A DNA stretch of 64,000 nt, from positions 82,322 to 146,321 of the forward strand of contig BCIH01000018.1 of assembly GCA_002897115.2 (NCBI GenBank). Direction: 5' to 3'. The notes beneath the pieces were generated by a model. That model saw only the letters and a program-made list of their open reading frames with translations, did not search any database and was not told the DNA's origin. Positions 22,017-33,337 of this stretch are shown piece after piece (within the stretch, counting starts at the first letter, position 1; each line of letters starts with the position of its first letter). This DNA is from Prototheca cutis. Taxonomy: Eukaryota; Chlorophyta; Trebouxiophyceae; Chlorellales; Chlorellaceae. The translations under genes were made by a program, and so were the position numbers.

Positions 22017-25000
22017 CTAGACCCCATTGCCGCCGGTCGCCCAGGTAACGCCATCCGAACCAACACCGCCAACAGAGGCAGTCAATTTCGCACGGACGCG
22101 AGCGACGTACCGCTCGAGCACGGCGTCACCCGCGTGCCGGCGGATCAGCGAAACCAGTGCTGTGTGTAAGCCGGCACGAACCAAGGCCGCCGCACAGGCC
22201 GCGTGTGCGCACATGTTGCCCAGGCTGAACAGCGCGATGTGCAGCGCGCTCTGGGCTTCAGCGGCGCCAGATCCAGTAGCAGGTGCCTCCAGCACCAGCG
22301 CCAGCAATGCGGCCGGTGCACCCGCGGCCACGAGCCCATCGCAGAGCAGCGAGGAGTTTCGCACGAGATTACCTAGTGCCCCGGCGGCGTTGGCACGGGT
22401 GCGGTCCTCCCGCTCCCCCAGCAGTGCGACCAGCGGCGCCAGTGCGGGCTCCAACTCGGGATACAGTGACGCATCATGGAAACCTGGCCATCCACAATTA
22501 TTTATTTTATTTTTTTTGGGGGGGGGGGGGTTTAGTTTTTTGGATGGAAGGGAAAAAAATTTTCCCAAAAGGGGAGAACAAAAGAGAGGTATGGTGGTCT
22601 GTTTGAATGGCAGTTGGAGGAAGAGAACTCAGCGTACGGCTCAGCTTGACCCAGATCAAAACAAATACCCTCCCCAAACAAACAAAGAAACAAACGAAAA
22701 AACACACCGTTCTCCCACCCAACCCACCGGCATTGCCGATGGCGAAACAGGCAAATTTCCGGACGGCACGATCAGGGTCGGTACACAGGCGCATGAGGCG
22801 TGGGAGGCACCCCTCTCGCGCCAGCGCTTTGTAAAATGCACCACTGTGGCGGCACAGATTGCCCAGTAGGTTGGCTGCACGCGCACGGACCGCAGGTTCC
22901 GGGCAATCCAGCAGCGGCGCTGTACGGGCCACAACCCGTGCCGCCGCCAGCGCGGGGAAGTGGCGCGCACTCCCACGGGCGAGCTGACTCACCACCAGCA
23001 GGCCCGACACCAGCAATGGCGTGGGCGCCCCAGGGTACAGCAGCAGACCCAATACTCCAGGGTCTAGACCTCCGGCAATGACAAACGCAGCAGCAGCCGC
23101 CTCGCTGGCCACAGCCAGCCGAGCCAAAAGGCCGGCACACGCAATTGCCGCATCGCTGGCCTCCTGCTCCGACCATGAATCATCGCCGACGCTGGATTCT
23201 GTCAGTGAGTTATTGAGCATGTGGGCGCATGTGAACGGATTTACTGTTTGTTAGAAAAAGATTCTAGAAACCGTAGCACACCAGTGACCATCCTGAACCA
23301 AAAAACAGCCAGAAGGACCTCCCACCATGATGAGCAACACTACCACTGCTGCCGCCGGCGGCGGCAGCCCTGCGGAGCGTGTCGATGGCGGCCGGCGCAA
23401 GGCGATCAATACTAGCCAGGCAGCATCGCTGCGCCTCGGCGGCCTCGGGGCCTGCCAGAGCGGCGGCCAGCAGGACAAAGCACGGTCCCACCAGACGCAG
23501 AGGTGATCCCACCGCAACGCGACCATTCATCCTCTCGCTGTCACGGCAGCACAGCCGCACCAGGGCCGCGGGCAACCCTGGAGGCAACGCCGTGCGGCCC
23601 CGGTCCACGCAGCAGCTTTGCAACGCCGCCACAAGTCTGGGCGCCAGCAATTCATACAGAAACGCCGTCGATGATGATCTGTCGCTGTCGGCCAGGCCGC
23701 CCTCCTGGCAACGGGACATGACTGCAAGGAGCAGCGACGAGCTCAGGCTCGCCAGCCTGTCCAACGCCTCGGGCGTGGCGGGGGCCAGCAGCGAAGCAGA
23801 CTGCAGGATTGACGCCCAGGCACAAAGGCTCGTTGCCGGGCTCCGTCCTGGGGTGGCGACCTGGCGATCACCACTGCTGCCTTTGGAGGAAACACCGAGT
23901 GCTTCGTCAGACAGCCGCGCCGCGACGGTCAGTGCGACGTGCCCCCACTCACGCTCCAGATTCGCCACGAGCGCGGAGAGGGATGGCTGCAGAGCCTGCC
24001 TGGCGGCTGGATCTGTACAGCAGGTTGCTTGCTTGCTGATGACATCGCCGCCATTCGGCAGCACCGCAGTCCCCTGCCCACCATTATCGTCGCTGTCTCC
24101 AGCGCAGGCTTCGATCAAGGCATAACAGAGATCCAGACAGGACGCCAGAGCCCACGTTGCGCTCTGTGCAACCGAGCCGTTGCTCTTCAGCGCCGTGCGC
24201 GTCAGCGCTTGGATGGCTGCCACCAGACAGCCCGCATCGATGCAACGGGTGCTGATATCGGCCGTGGTGTGATCCTGACGAGCGGCGTGGACACCTTGCC
24301 CGAGCACCTCCTTGGCTGCCAGTCGGCACACCTGGTCCAGGACCATGCTCGCTGGCACCGCCGTGCTTTCGCCCAGGAGCGCCGTCTGCCAGGGTCCTGC
24401 CATGCCTTTTCCCAGCGCTCGGCACGTGGCCTGGTGGGAGACGGTGCTGCCAGAGGTCGAGCTGGCGCTCCCCGTGGTACCCGCAGCAGCTGAGACAGGC
24501 CCGTTTGGAAGGACCCCAGCACTGCCGCTCCCCGACTGTCGTCGGCGCTCCAGCAGGCAGAAGAGGAAACAAAAGTCGCTGCTCGTCCCGCTTCGGATCA
24601 AAGCCGGCAGGACCCGCTCCGGTGTTGGGGCGCCATCCTTGGACCCAGATGAACAAGCCCAGACATCCACCGTCGGCTCGGCAGTCGCGGCAGCAAGCAA
24701 GGCCATGGCGGCCCCACGGCGGCGAGCAGCTGCAATACGCAAGTGCCGTTCGGGGTCTTGCATCTCTTCCAGGGTCAAGTCAGGTCCGCGGAGGGCATTC
24801 TCCATCCATGCAGTCCCACCGCGGCTGTCAGAGGGCAAGGGATCACAGCAGCAACCCTCGTCGCCTTTGCTGTTCCGGTCCTGCCCAGAAACCGGCGACA
24901 GTGCCGCGGCCCAGAGTGCCTCCAGCACCCGGGCGCCCCACGGCACTGATGTGGGTGGGGCGGCCAGGTTTGTCGCCGCACCAGCACAGACCTCTTGCAG

Positions 25001-28000
25001 GAATGCCTCCCTCCATGATGGCCGGCCCCTGGCGGCGTGCCCGGCGGCGGCAGCCAAGGTCCCTCTGCTGCCCACGACAGTGCCATTTCCACCAAGCCCA
25101 AGCACGAGCTGGAACAGCGTGCACAGCGCGGCAGCTGCCAAGCCCTCGGCACCAGATTCACGACAGGATACAAGCATGGATGCCAGGAAGTGCACGGCCT
25201 GCCGCGCCAGGTCTGTAAGGAAGTGGGGATGGACAGCGGTTTCGCACAGTGAACGAGTGGTTTGTGATCACAAGGTCGAGACCAGCGTTGTCCAACCAGG
25301 AGAAAGAGGATGGGGACGCATCTTGTCTCTTCCTAATCCTGTCATGGCAGGTGTGTATCTGCCCTGCCCGTCCCACCCAGCCATCCCCGAAGCTTGCTGT
25401 GCTGTGGGTCAGGAAGCACACTCCCCAAACCAGCACATGCATACCGTGAGCTTGATGCAGCTGGGAAGCCGCCGCCAGTAAAGCTAGGTTCACCGCTGTC
25501 GAGTTGCCATCCGGTAGATTCTCCGCCCGAGCTGAAGAATGGTTATCCGGATCTCTGCGGCCGGCCCCCAATCGCTTGGCGGCCTGCGCCAGCAGTGCCA
25601 CCAGCTGCTCCGCCACTGCTCCGGCAGATTCTTGGGTGTCGGCAGGCCCCTGGGAGGGAGACGTCCCGCCGTCCCACGCTGCCTCCCGCAGCCAGCCCGC
25701 CGCGGTCCACAACGCACCGCGCAGGGCATCCTGGGGTCCATCCAGCGACTGCAACACACGAAACGCACCCTCTTGCCTGCCGGGGTCGCGCCAGGGACTG
25801 CCCCGATCATCGTCCACAGCATGCTGCAGCCAGGCCGCTGGTGCTGTCGTGGTGGTGGTGCTAGGCCCTGTGATGGGGGGACCAGAACTTATATCCTGCT
25901 CATGATCATGCGTCCTGGCTGCTGCCGCCGCCGCCTGCACTGTCGGGCTGGATATCTCATGGGGGCTTGGGGGCTGCACCGCCGCTGGCGCAGCTGCGAC
26001 ACCGTCGGGTCGCCACAGTGTGGGTTCAGCGATGACAGTAGCCCCACTCGGACACGCGCCGGCCCCGCCGTCCCCCCTGCCTCGAAGCTGCTGCTGCTGC
26101 TGCTGGATCCTTGCTTGTCCAGCGGCCAAGGGCCCTAGGGTCCCGGTTGCATTGCTGGGCCCGGCGGCCCGCCGTTGAGCCTCGAGTTCTGCTGCTCGTG
26201 ATGGCGTCAGCCCTGGCTGGTGTGTGGTGGTCCGAGCAAGCCCCAGGCAGGGACCTGCGGCCGCCATTTCCTGTTGCCGCTCAAAGTCCAGCCGCCGCCG
26301 CTCCGGAGAGGGCTCCCCACCCCGCCCGACCGCCGCGGGTGTCGTCGTTGTGGCAAAACCTGAGTGCGCACGAATGCCCCCCTCCGCAGCTTCATCTTCC
26401 TGTTCCTGGCCTGGGAGGGGGCCCCTGGTCGCTGGTGTGGCATCCGGGGACAGCCGTTGGCCGGCGACTGGCTCGTCACCGCCGGGGCCCTTTTTGGCCA
26501 CAGTGAACCCAGCGGCCGTCAGAGGCGTTGCCAACAGCTGCTTTGGCGTCGCCTGCTGCGGCGTCTGCCTTGCATCGACGCCAGCGGATGTTGCATGGGC
26601 GGGCGTGCCACCGCCCACTGCCTCGGCCACCGGCCGAGGCACGGAGGTGGCAACAAAGGGGTGGTGCAGCAGTGCCGGCCAGTCCAGTCGCCGTGATGGC
26701 TGTTTCTCCAGCAAGCCCTGCATGCACCATTGTTTGCTGTTGTTACCTAGTTGGGTCGGGAATAAACTCCTTTGCAGTGTGAGTCGTGCTGTCATGTTCA
26801 AGGAATGCGGCAGCGCCTTGTGTGTCCTGCTTGACCAGCGGTCCCGTCTAGTCTGCACAACAAGCAAAGGCTTCTGTGGACCCTAGGACCCGGCCATCAC
26901 CCACACTGCACCTGCAGCAGCGACCTAAACTCTGGTCCCGCAGAGGAGGGAAATGCGACGGGTTCACGGACGATTTGCTTGACCAAGGTGTAAATGGAGC
27001 TCGCATAAAAAGGCGGCCGACCGACATAGAGTTCGTAGAGAATCACGCCCAGACTCCACAGGTCCACGGTGTGATTGTAGGGCCGCTCCTGGACCAGCTC
27101 CGGTGCCATGTAGAGCGGCGTGCCCTTGACCGAGGTGGCCACCAGCGTATGCGCCGACAGGCTCCGGGCAAACCCAAAATCGCACAGCTTGACCGTGCCG
27201 TCCGCGGTGAGCAAGATGTTTTGAGGCTTCATGTCACGGTGCAGGATGCGGTGGGAGTGCAGGTAGTGCAGCGCGCCCACCAGCTGCGCTGCCACGGCCC
27301 GCACCACATTTTCAGGGAGTCTCTGATCGTCCTCGAGCACCTGGAACAGCTCCCCTGTGTAAATGGAGGGTTGGATGGGCCTGTTGAGGCCGCCGCAATT
27401 TTTTATTTGGAGGAGGTTGTTGTTGCAGTGGTCATAAAGTGGTGTGCTGCATCCTGGGATTCCTAGATGCTTGGGGGATGATGGTGGGTTAACCCCCCCC
27501 CCCCCCCATCACCACCGCCGCCCTCAACCAAATCACGCTCCCCACTCACCCTGGGCAAACTCGGTTACGACGCAAAAGTCTGTGGCGGTTTCAAAGGCGT
27601 CCAGCATCTGGATGATGTTGGGGTGGCGCATGGTCCGGAGAATGTCAATCTCCTGCCGCAGGCCCAGCAGGTCTCGCTCATTCTTTCCTCGCTTGGTGAT
27701 CAGCTTGACAGCTACCGTGGCCAGACTGCCCGTCCGACGAGCCTTGAATACCTGTGCGTTTGTGTGTGTGTGTGTTTTGCGGTGGAGGTTGTTGAAGGGG
27801 AGGTTGTGCTGTCCGGGAGAGGGTCACTACAGGGTAGTGCGCCCTGGAGGGGCGGGGTCACAACCACCTAGGAGACCAACTGGGCTGAGACACGCCCCAC
27901 TGGTGAAACACAACCTCCCATAACTCAAAATGAATCGGGTTTTCATTTTTCACGTATGGTCAAGCAGAACCATGGCACATGGCATGGACACAGGATCCTC

Positions 28001-28121
28001 CTCTGCTTTGCGGCCAGCCCCTCTAAAGCCCCAAACCCACCTCCTGGCTCACCTTGCCAAAGGAACCCTCCCCCACCAGCTCCAGGATGCGATACCGCCC
28101 GACAAACTCGGGCTTGCTCAT
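22017..28121 (-). CDS. FUSED/TIO (STK36)-type protein kinase with ARM-like C-terminus
   Basis: Seven exons (28121-28053, 27751-27550, 27354-26912, 26717-25445, 25212-23326, 23198-22728, 22483-22017) give about 1603 residues. The kinase begins at once: [40 protein letters not shown], then [20 protein letters not shown], the last two typical of the Fused family. Residues 260-680 are Ala/Gln/Pro/Thr-rich and unstructured. The C-terminal 900 residues are helical, ARM-like repeats ending with [20 protein letters not shown], as in plant TWO-IN-ONE and animal STK36. Plant TIO acts in phragmoplast cytokinesis and animal Fused in Hedgehog signalling and cilia; the algal role is not known from sequence. 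Introns 2 and 6 carry a sense G15 and C13 run. Confidence 0.93.
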
Positions 28122-28510
28122 CCTTTGTTACACCATGCACCAATGACCCATGTGCGGGGTTGCGTGCGAGCGGCACCCTAGTGCCCAAGGGAAGGCCCCC
28201 GGGGCGATCCCGCCCGCAGCAGGCGGTCAGCAGCGAGCCTCACCACGCATGATACAAACAATGCTACACACTACACGGCAACGATTGCGTGTGCGGGCTC
28301 TGAGTCTCCAGTCCTGCGCTGTATCACCCCCAGGTATCGACGACCGGTGCCTGTCGGGGAAGAGAATTAAACGAACTACCCACGCGCGCCCTCTTTGAGA
28401 GAGAGAGAGAGAGAGACACACACACTCCGGAAAGCAGCCAGTGGGTAAGCCATCATGCATGGCAAAGCACCTCCAGTTGCACCCATGTCAGTAGTCTAAT
28501 AGTACAACAA
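28122..28510. other. Divergent promoter region (FUSED / basic protein)
   Basis: 389 bases between two start codons. A (GA)n tract followed by (CA)n lies at about 28397-28426. No other motif recognised. Confidence 0.5.
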
Positions 28511-29734
28511 ATGTCGTCCTCATCGAGCTCATCCAGCTCGGACGACGAGGAGGCTGCCAAGTTCCGCAGCGTGGCGATTAGTGCGGAGACGCTGGCCACG
28601 GCCGCTGCAGCGAGTCAAGAGGTGCCAAGGGACAGGATCCGTGGCATTGATACTGACCCCTTTTGTAGCCCGTGCATGCGTGATTTGAACTGTGGACTTA
28701 ACGGTAAATAAATCCCGGCTTGTCCCTAACCCTCCGCACGCAAGTGCAGGCAGCGCAGAGGCGACATGCCCGGGCCATCCAGAGAGCCAGAGGTGGTGGC
28801 TCTGTCCTCAGCAACCGGGATGACAGCGGTGGGTCAGGGGACGAAGGACCAGAGCTCAGCATAACTCACAAAAAGGTGACATATTCTAAGTAGTGCAGTA
28901 TAAATGCCTGCTTGGATCAACCTGGGTCTTGCCTTGTTGTTGTTGTTGTTGTTGTTGTTGTACCAGCTGCTGCCTGCATGTTTCCAGTTTTGTGGCAGAA
29001 TGCGTGCTGCACTGCGTGCTGACGCTTGCTTGGACTTTTGTGTACATACACATCCACCTGTGCAGCTGGCGGCAGCATTGACGGCCAGACTGGATGCAGA
29101 GCTCGCGGATGTTTGGATAGAGAATCCCCAGAAAGCCGGCGGGCAACTTCGTGAGCCGCCAGCTAGCAACGGCACACCAGAGAACAAGGTCGTTCCCGAC
29201 GGGGACTTGCCCTTCCAGCTCTTCACTCGCATCGTACCTTCCAAGCCACCACCATCCAGTAAAAAGGCCAGTGGCAGGGGAAACAGGGCCAGTGGAAAGA
29301 AACGGCGACTGGAATGGGAGGAGCCGTCGCTGGAGATCTGTTCCTCGGTGGCAGTTTCAGCCGAGGACCTGGAGGCTTCCGCCTCCCAGGCACTGGACAA
29401 GAACAACAGCAGCATTGCGACCGCCACCTGGCCCCACGAGTCTGGCTGCACTGGGTCTGGCAAGGCCCACATCCGGAGCGTCCTCCGCCGGCGCGCCGCG
29501 GGGGAGTCTGTCAACTGCCCGCACGTGCCAGAGGCCAAAGAACTGCCGCCGACTCCCCAGAAGCGGCCTGCCCCGCCCCCGCAGCCCATCTCCACGAAGA
29601 AAGCATCGGAAAAGCGGCGGCTCAAGCGTGCAGCGGAGCGTGCCGCAAAGCGGGAGGCAGCCGCCGCGGCACTGGCTGAACAGTCTGCCGGAGAAAGTTC
29701 CAAGACTGAGAATGGACCAAGTACCGCAGGCTGA
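28511..29734 (+). CDS. Unrecognised Ser-rich, lysine/alanine-tailed protein
   Basis: Three exons (28511-28621, 28750-28875, 29066-29734; all phase 0) encode 301 residues. It opens with nine Ser and an acidic patch (DDEEAAKFRSVAI). A basic region RRHARAIQRARGGG follows, then a helix (LAAALTARLDAELADVWI). Two basic segments come next (SGRGNRASGKKRRLEWEE and STKKASEKRRLKRAAERAAK). The composition and bipartite basic motifs suggest a nuclear or nucleolar protein. I do not recognise a family; the acidic-Ser start plus short helix is only loosely reminiscent of CUSTOS-type proteins. Intron 2 contains a (TTG)n repeat at about 28934-28960. Confidence 0.7.
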
Positions 29735-30201
29735 CCTTTTTGCTCGTGGATTATTACAACATTTGCGATATCTAGGAGCCATGCGTGTGCAGAATTTCAT
29801 GGCCGACATCCTCTGACCACAGATCACTCTGTCTATTCTCTGTTGGAAAATCCTGCTGTGGGGTCACCTGGAATGTGACATGAACACTCATGTGCTCCGC
29901 TCGTTCGACTTGCCAGTCCCCCTCACTCTACGACCATTCCGAAACTGTGATTTGCGCATCAGTTGAAAAGGGTGCGGCACACACACACACACGTACATAC
30001 GCTGCTGATATGACAAGGGCACTGCGTTTTGAAGAGGCAAGACTCGGGACACAGTGACCTCAGAGCTCCTCTTCGGCCTTGTAACTCACAAGGGTCGCCA
30101 CGCTGTGAACCTACAGTGTCAAATGTGGGGATTTCACCTCATGCAAGGGCGCTGGGCGTGGGTGAGAGGGGAGCTATGGTGTCCGGACTGGCCCTCTGTA
30201 A
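29735..30201. other. Convergent intergenic region
   Basis: 467 bases between the basic protein and MAD2 3' ends; a short (AC)n tract near 29980. Nothing else seen. Confidence 0.5.
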
Positions 30202-31525
30202 CTAGCAACCCAGCTTGGATACCTTGGTGGAGAATGACCGCAGCTTCACATCGGCGGCGTTCGTGATGTACCGAGGGTCGCTCTCCTCCCTGCACATTGC
30301 GCTCATGGTGGGTTGCCTGGCGTGCTTGCAAAAGCATTGCAACGGTGATTAACAATGGTCAGGGAAGAAAATGTGGTGACCCAGGTCGAAGGCGTTAAAG
30401 TTTTGTGGGCTCAGAAGCCCCACCTGCCTACTGGAAGGGATAAACTGATCTCCCCCCCCTTTTCCCAACGTACCATTCGCTGGGGACCTCACACTCCCGA
30501 TCAGTGTAAGCCAGCAAGTCAATAGTGCCTGTCAGTGTTTGGGGCCAGAGAACGTAGGTTGAAAGCCCAACCGGACAGAGCCGTGCAGTCTGGAACTCAG
30601 ATGCCAGCATCGCCCTTCACTGGCTGCATGACGACTCTTCAATAGCCCCCTAATCCTTAATCTCTTGGCCACAACACACACGTACACGCATCGCTGAGCA
30701 GCGGGAGGAAAGTGATGCTGGCCGTGATTTGCCGGATGATTGCCTGGATCTCCCCGGAGATTTGGGCCTCGGGCTTGTCGGGGAACACCCTGTGGTGAGA
30801 GGAGTACATGTCTGGACCTTCTGAGATGTGTTCGATTGTTCTCCCCGTGTCCCATGGCACTTGGCTGTCACAGTTCCGTACTGCCACGAAATTGCCTGGG
30901 CGAATCATAGCAGCGATGTCATTACCACCGCCATGGTGCCACGCACTGGGTGGTGATGACGTCCTTGTCTGTCTGGATGTCAAATGCCCAGCGCTCCTGG
31001 ACCTGCCGGGTGTCGCGGGAGGCGATGACCAAGACCACCTGCTGCAGCGTCCCCCGGCTCAGCCAGTCTGCGGGCAAGAAAATGGGAATTAGCAGCAATT
31101 TTTTGCGCGGGGTGGGTGGGTGGGTGTGTGTGGGGGAACAGTGCGATCCCATCACACCAAGGCAACCACACCGTGACTTCAACGGTCTCCCATGCTCAAT
31201 GCCCTGCAAGGACCATCACGATCAATAACGTACACATCACATGTGCATGGTATCAATGCACTATCTCCAGGGCTACGGCAAAATACCACGGGCGCCCCTG
31301 CTGACCTTTGAACTGCTGGAGCACTGCCTGGAGATAGGTCTCCAGCTTGGGGTCCTTGACGCCCATGACAGTCAGGCCGTACCGCTTCTGAGGCTCAAAG
31401 GACTCGGGAGGGTACACGCCGCGCTGGTAGAGAATGGAGGACAGCGCCGTCTGGAAGAACTCGGTCACCGTGGCCGTGCTGCCCTTGAGCGTCACGGTGT
31501 TCCGGCTCGCCACCGCGGTCGACAT
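30202..31525 (-). CDS. MAD2: MAD2 spindle-assembly checkpoint HORMA protein
   Basis: Five exons (31525-31306, 31067-30947, 30789-30686, 30528-30474, 30289-30202) give 195 residues, close to the usual 200-210. HORMA landmarks are all present: VTLKGSTATVTEFFQTALSS, ILYQRGVYPPESF, KYG-type KRYGLTVM, LQQVVLVIASRDT, ERWAFDIQTD, QISGEIQAIIRQITASITFL, ACTIDLLAYTDRECEVPSEW and the C-terminal safety belt EESDPRYITNAADVKLRSFS. MAD2 binds CDC20 and MAD1 at unattached kinetochores and delays anaphase. The gene is complete with no missing key segment. Confidence 0.97.
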
Positions 31526-31691
31526 AATGGCGCCTGTCTCGTCTCGTGCACCAGCTCTCTCGTCTAAATGCCAACATCAATGCGATGCACGAGAAACGCA
31601 ATCATGTGCTTGCCCTCGCTCAGTACTCGACTTTTGCTTTGGCCGCACGGCAAGCGAGTCGGCATGGCGTGGAGATCAAAAGCCTCCAGCT

Positions 31692-32040
31692 GTCGATAGG
31701 GTGCGCATTCTTAACAAATGGTTTTCAGGGCCCTCCTACGCCCACCAACCTCGCTCGCCCTGCACGACAATTTTTATCCCAAATTTCTGACGCAGTCTGC
31801 GGAGGGTACCCCTCGGAAGGAGGTGGCCGTGCCTGCACGCACTCAGCCCTCGTCCAAAGCACCCGCGGAGCGCCGTATCAGGGATCGAGCCCTTTGAACA
31901 GCGCGGATAGGCCTTTGCAGCGCCCGTTCCTTTCAGAACTATGTATATTAGAAACATTTAGGAGATCAGGAATGGGAGAGAGGATATTCTATTCGCGGCT
32001 GAAGTGGTTTCAAGAGCATCCTTTACATACCCTTGAGCAT
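31692..32040 (+). repeat. Dispersed repeat, copy B, left part of Fanzor-like element
   Basis: Same orientation and same landmarks as 4731-5086. Substitutions and small indels are scattered along the whole length, and a few are frame-breaking. It starts about 167 bases upstream of the MAD2 start codon, so it occupies the MAD2 promoter side. Confidence 0.75.
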
Positions 32041-32574
32041 GACTGCGGGAAGGAAGGTGGTTCACAGAAGCCGGGCTCTGTCTTGTTTGGAGCCCTCGGT
32101 ACAACCCCAACCATCTGGGGGGATATTCCTCGTGGTCTTCTCTCTGCATGGTTATTACATTGGTGTATTGACAATCCAAATCAGGACACATTTGATCAGG
32201 GAGTTGTACAGGCAGTTCAGCCTGCCCGTGAACTGGCGCTGCCAGGAGCGTGGAGAGAGTGTGGAGCGGCACCCCTGAGATTTTGCCCGGATTGTTGCAC
32301 TCTTCTTGGGATTGATATCCAGCCAAGGCTAGTGTATCCTCGACGACCTGGTGCTGATATTGCTGTGGGATCGCCGGAAATAGCGATACTATCGCTTCTG
32401 GCGAGCCACCAACGCAGAGCAGACTATCTGGTTTGAGTTCAGGTGCCATTGCCACGAAAGTCGTCAGAACTGCATGCATGCTTGCCATGGTACGACAGCC
32501 CCCCGTGTGGGTCCAGGCCAAGCTATCAGCGATGAACGCTGTTAGCCAGATGGCCGTTGCATGCATGTGCGCAG
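32041..32574 (+). other. Diverged interior of element copy B
   Basis: This is more open than its copy A counterpart. A frame at 32033-32278 reads a helical, partly basic stretch (HLIRELYRQFSLPVNW) but ends in a stop, and the minus strand is also open. I cannot assign a RuvC-I or RuvC-II motif here. Confidence 0.35.
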
Positions 32575-33000
32575 GGCGATGAGGAAAGCACCGTCGGCCA
32601 CTGTCCCCACGTGACGTCGCAGTCGCTGCTGCTGCACCGCCTCCCTTATGTGATGGTGGTGCTTGCGCGGGTGCAGGGTGAGCACACACATGCACATGCG
32701 CGCGCAGCCATGCACGGACGGTTTCCACGGGCTGTGGGTCACGCCTACGCCAAGCGCGCCGCACCGCAGGTTTGCTCGGCGTGCAATAAACCATTGCGCC
32801 TGGGCGACTGCCCCACCGCCGCGCAGAAGCACTTTGTCCGGCAGTGTCAGAACGAGGCCTGCGGCCTCGTGCACAACCGCGACGAGAACGCGGCGCGAAA
32901 CATGTGCTACGTGGCACTGGGCCTGATCTTCAACGGCGTCCGGCCGGAGCCTTTTGACAAGCAGCTCCCCCCCCTGGCCCCTGCCCTGAGTTCAGCCTGA
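32575..33000 (+). pseudogene. Fanzor/TnpB-like C-terminal exons, copy B
   Basis: Two phase-0 exons fit: 32575-32670 (ending LLLHRLPYVMVVLAR, resembling the strand that leads to RuvC-II) and 32770-33000. The second encodes VCSACNKPLRLGDC, a zinc-ribbon knuckle, then FVRQCQNEACGLVHNRDENA followed by ARNM, the canonical N-R-D-x-N-A-A-R-N RuvC-III motif with its acidic catalytic residue intact, then GVRPEPFDKQL. TnpB and Fanzor proteins are RNA-guided DNA endonucleases of IS605-type and eukaryotic mobile elements. The usual E and T-S of RuvC-II before the first CxxC are not visible, so the gene is either truncated or has an unrecognised small exon. Better preserved than copy A. Confidence 0.55.
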
Positions 33001-33337
33001 ACACCCCCCACCCACTAACGTGTCCAGCTACTGATTTCTGCTGGTCTCAAAGGAGGCTTTCGCTTCCTCCCTTGATGCTTGAGCAGGCATCGGAAAACCC
33101 CACCCTGCACGCACGTTCGTTGCTGAGAAGGGGTTGCTCCAGGGCACCGTCAATGTTGTGTTTATTGCTTGCATGTTGTCTTGTGTTTGGCCTGCATGAT
33201 CGATGGTCTAGAATTGGTGGCGCCGCTGTCGATCGTATTTTTAATTTTTTTGTACCCTTCCGCCCATTGGCCGGCGCGACGGCCTCGGGAGGACTCCACA
33301 TAGCCCCACATGCGGACCTCGCTTTGCACAATGCAAT
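33001..33337. other. Intergenic region
   Basis: 337 bases containing the right flank of element copy B and the promoter of the Tic22-like gene. A T-rich stretch lies at 33236-33253. No hairpin clearly resembling an omega-RNA scaffold was identified. Confidence 0.45.

Noticed and set aside
24312..25481. Plus-strand 389-aa open frame
   Set aside because: Lies opposite the ARM-like region of the FUSED-type kinase; composition is that of a shadow frame.
31880..31900. GGGATCGAGCC, resembling a tRNA T arm on the minus strand
   Set aside because: Loop bases do not fit TTCRA, and no D arm or acceptor stem lies nearby; the copy A equivalent differs at key positions.
31958..32917. 319-aa minus-strand frame across element copy B
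   Set aside because: Opposite the zinc-ribbon exon and the repeat; no motif and not preserved in copy A.
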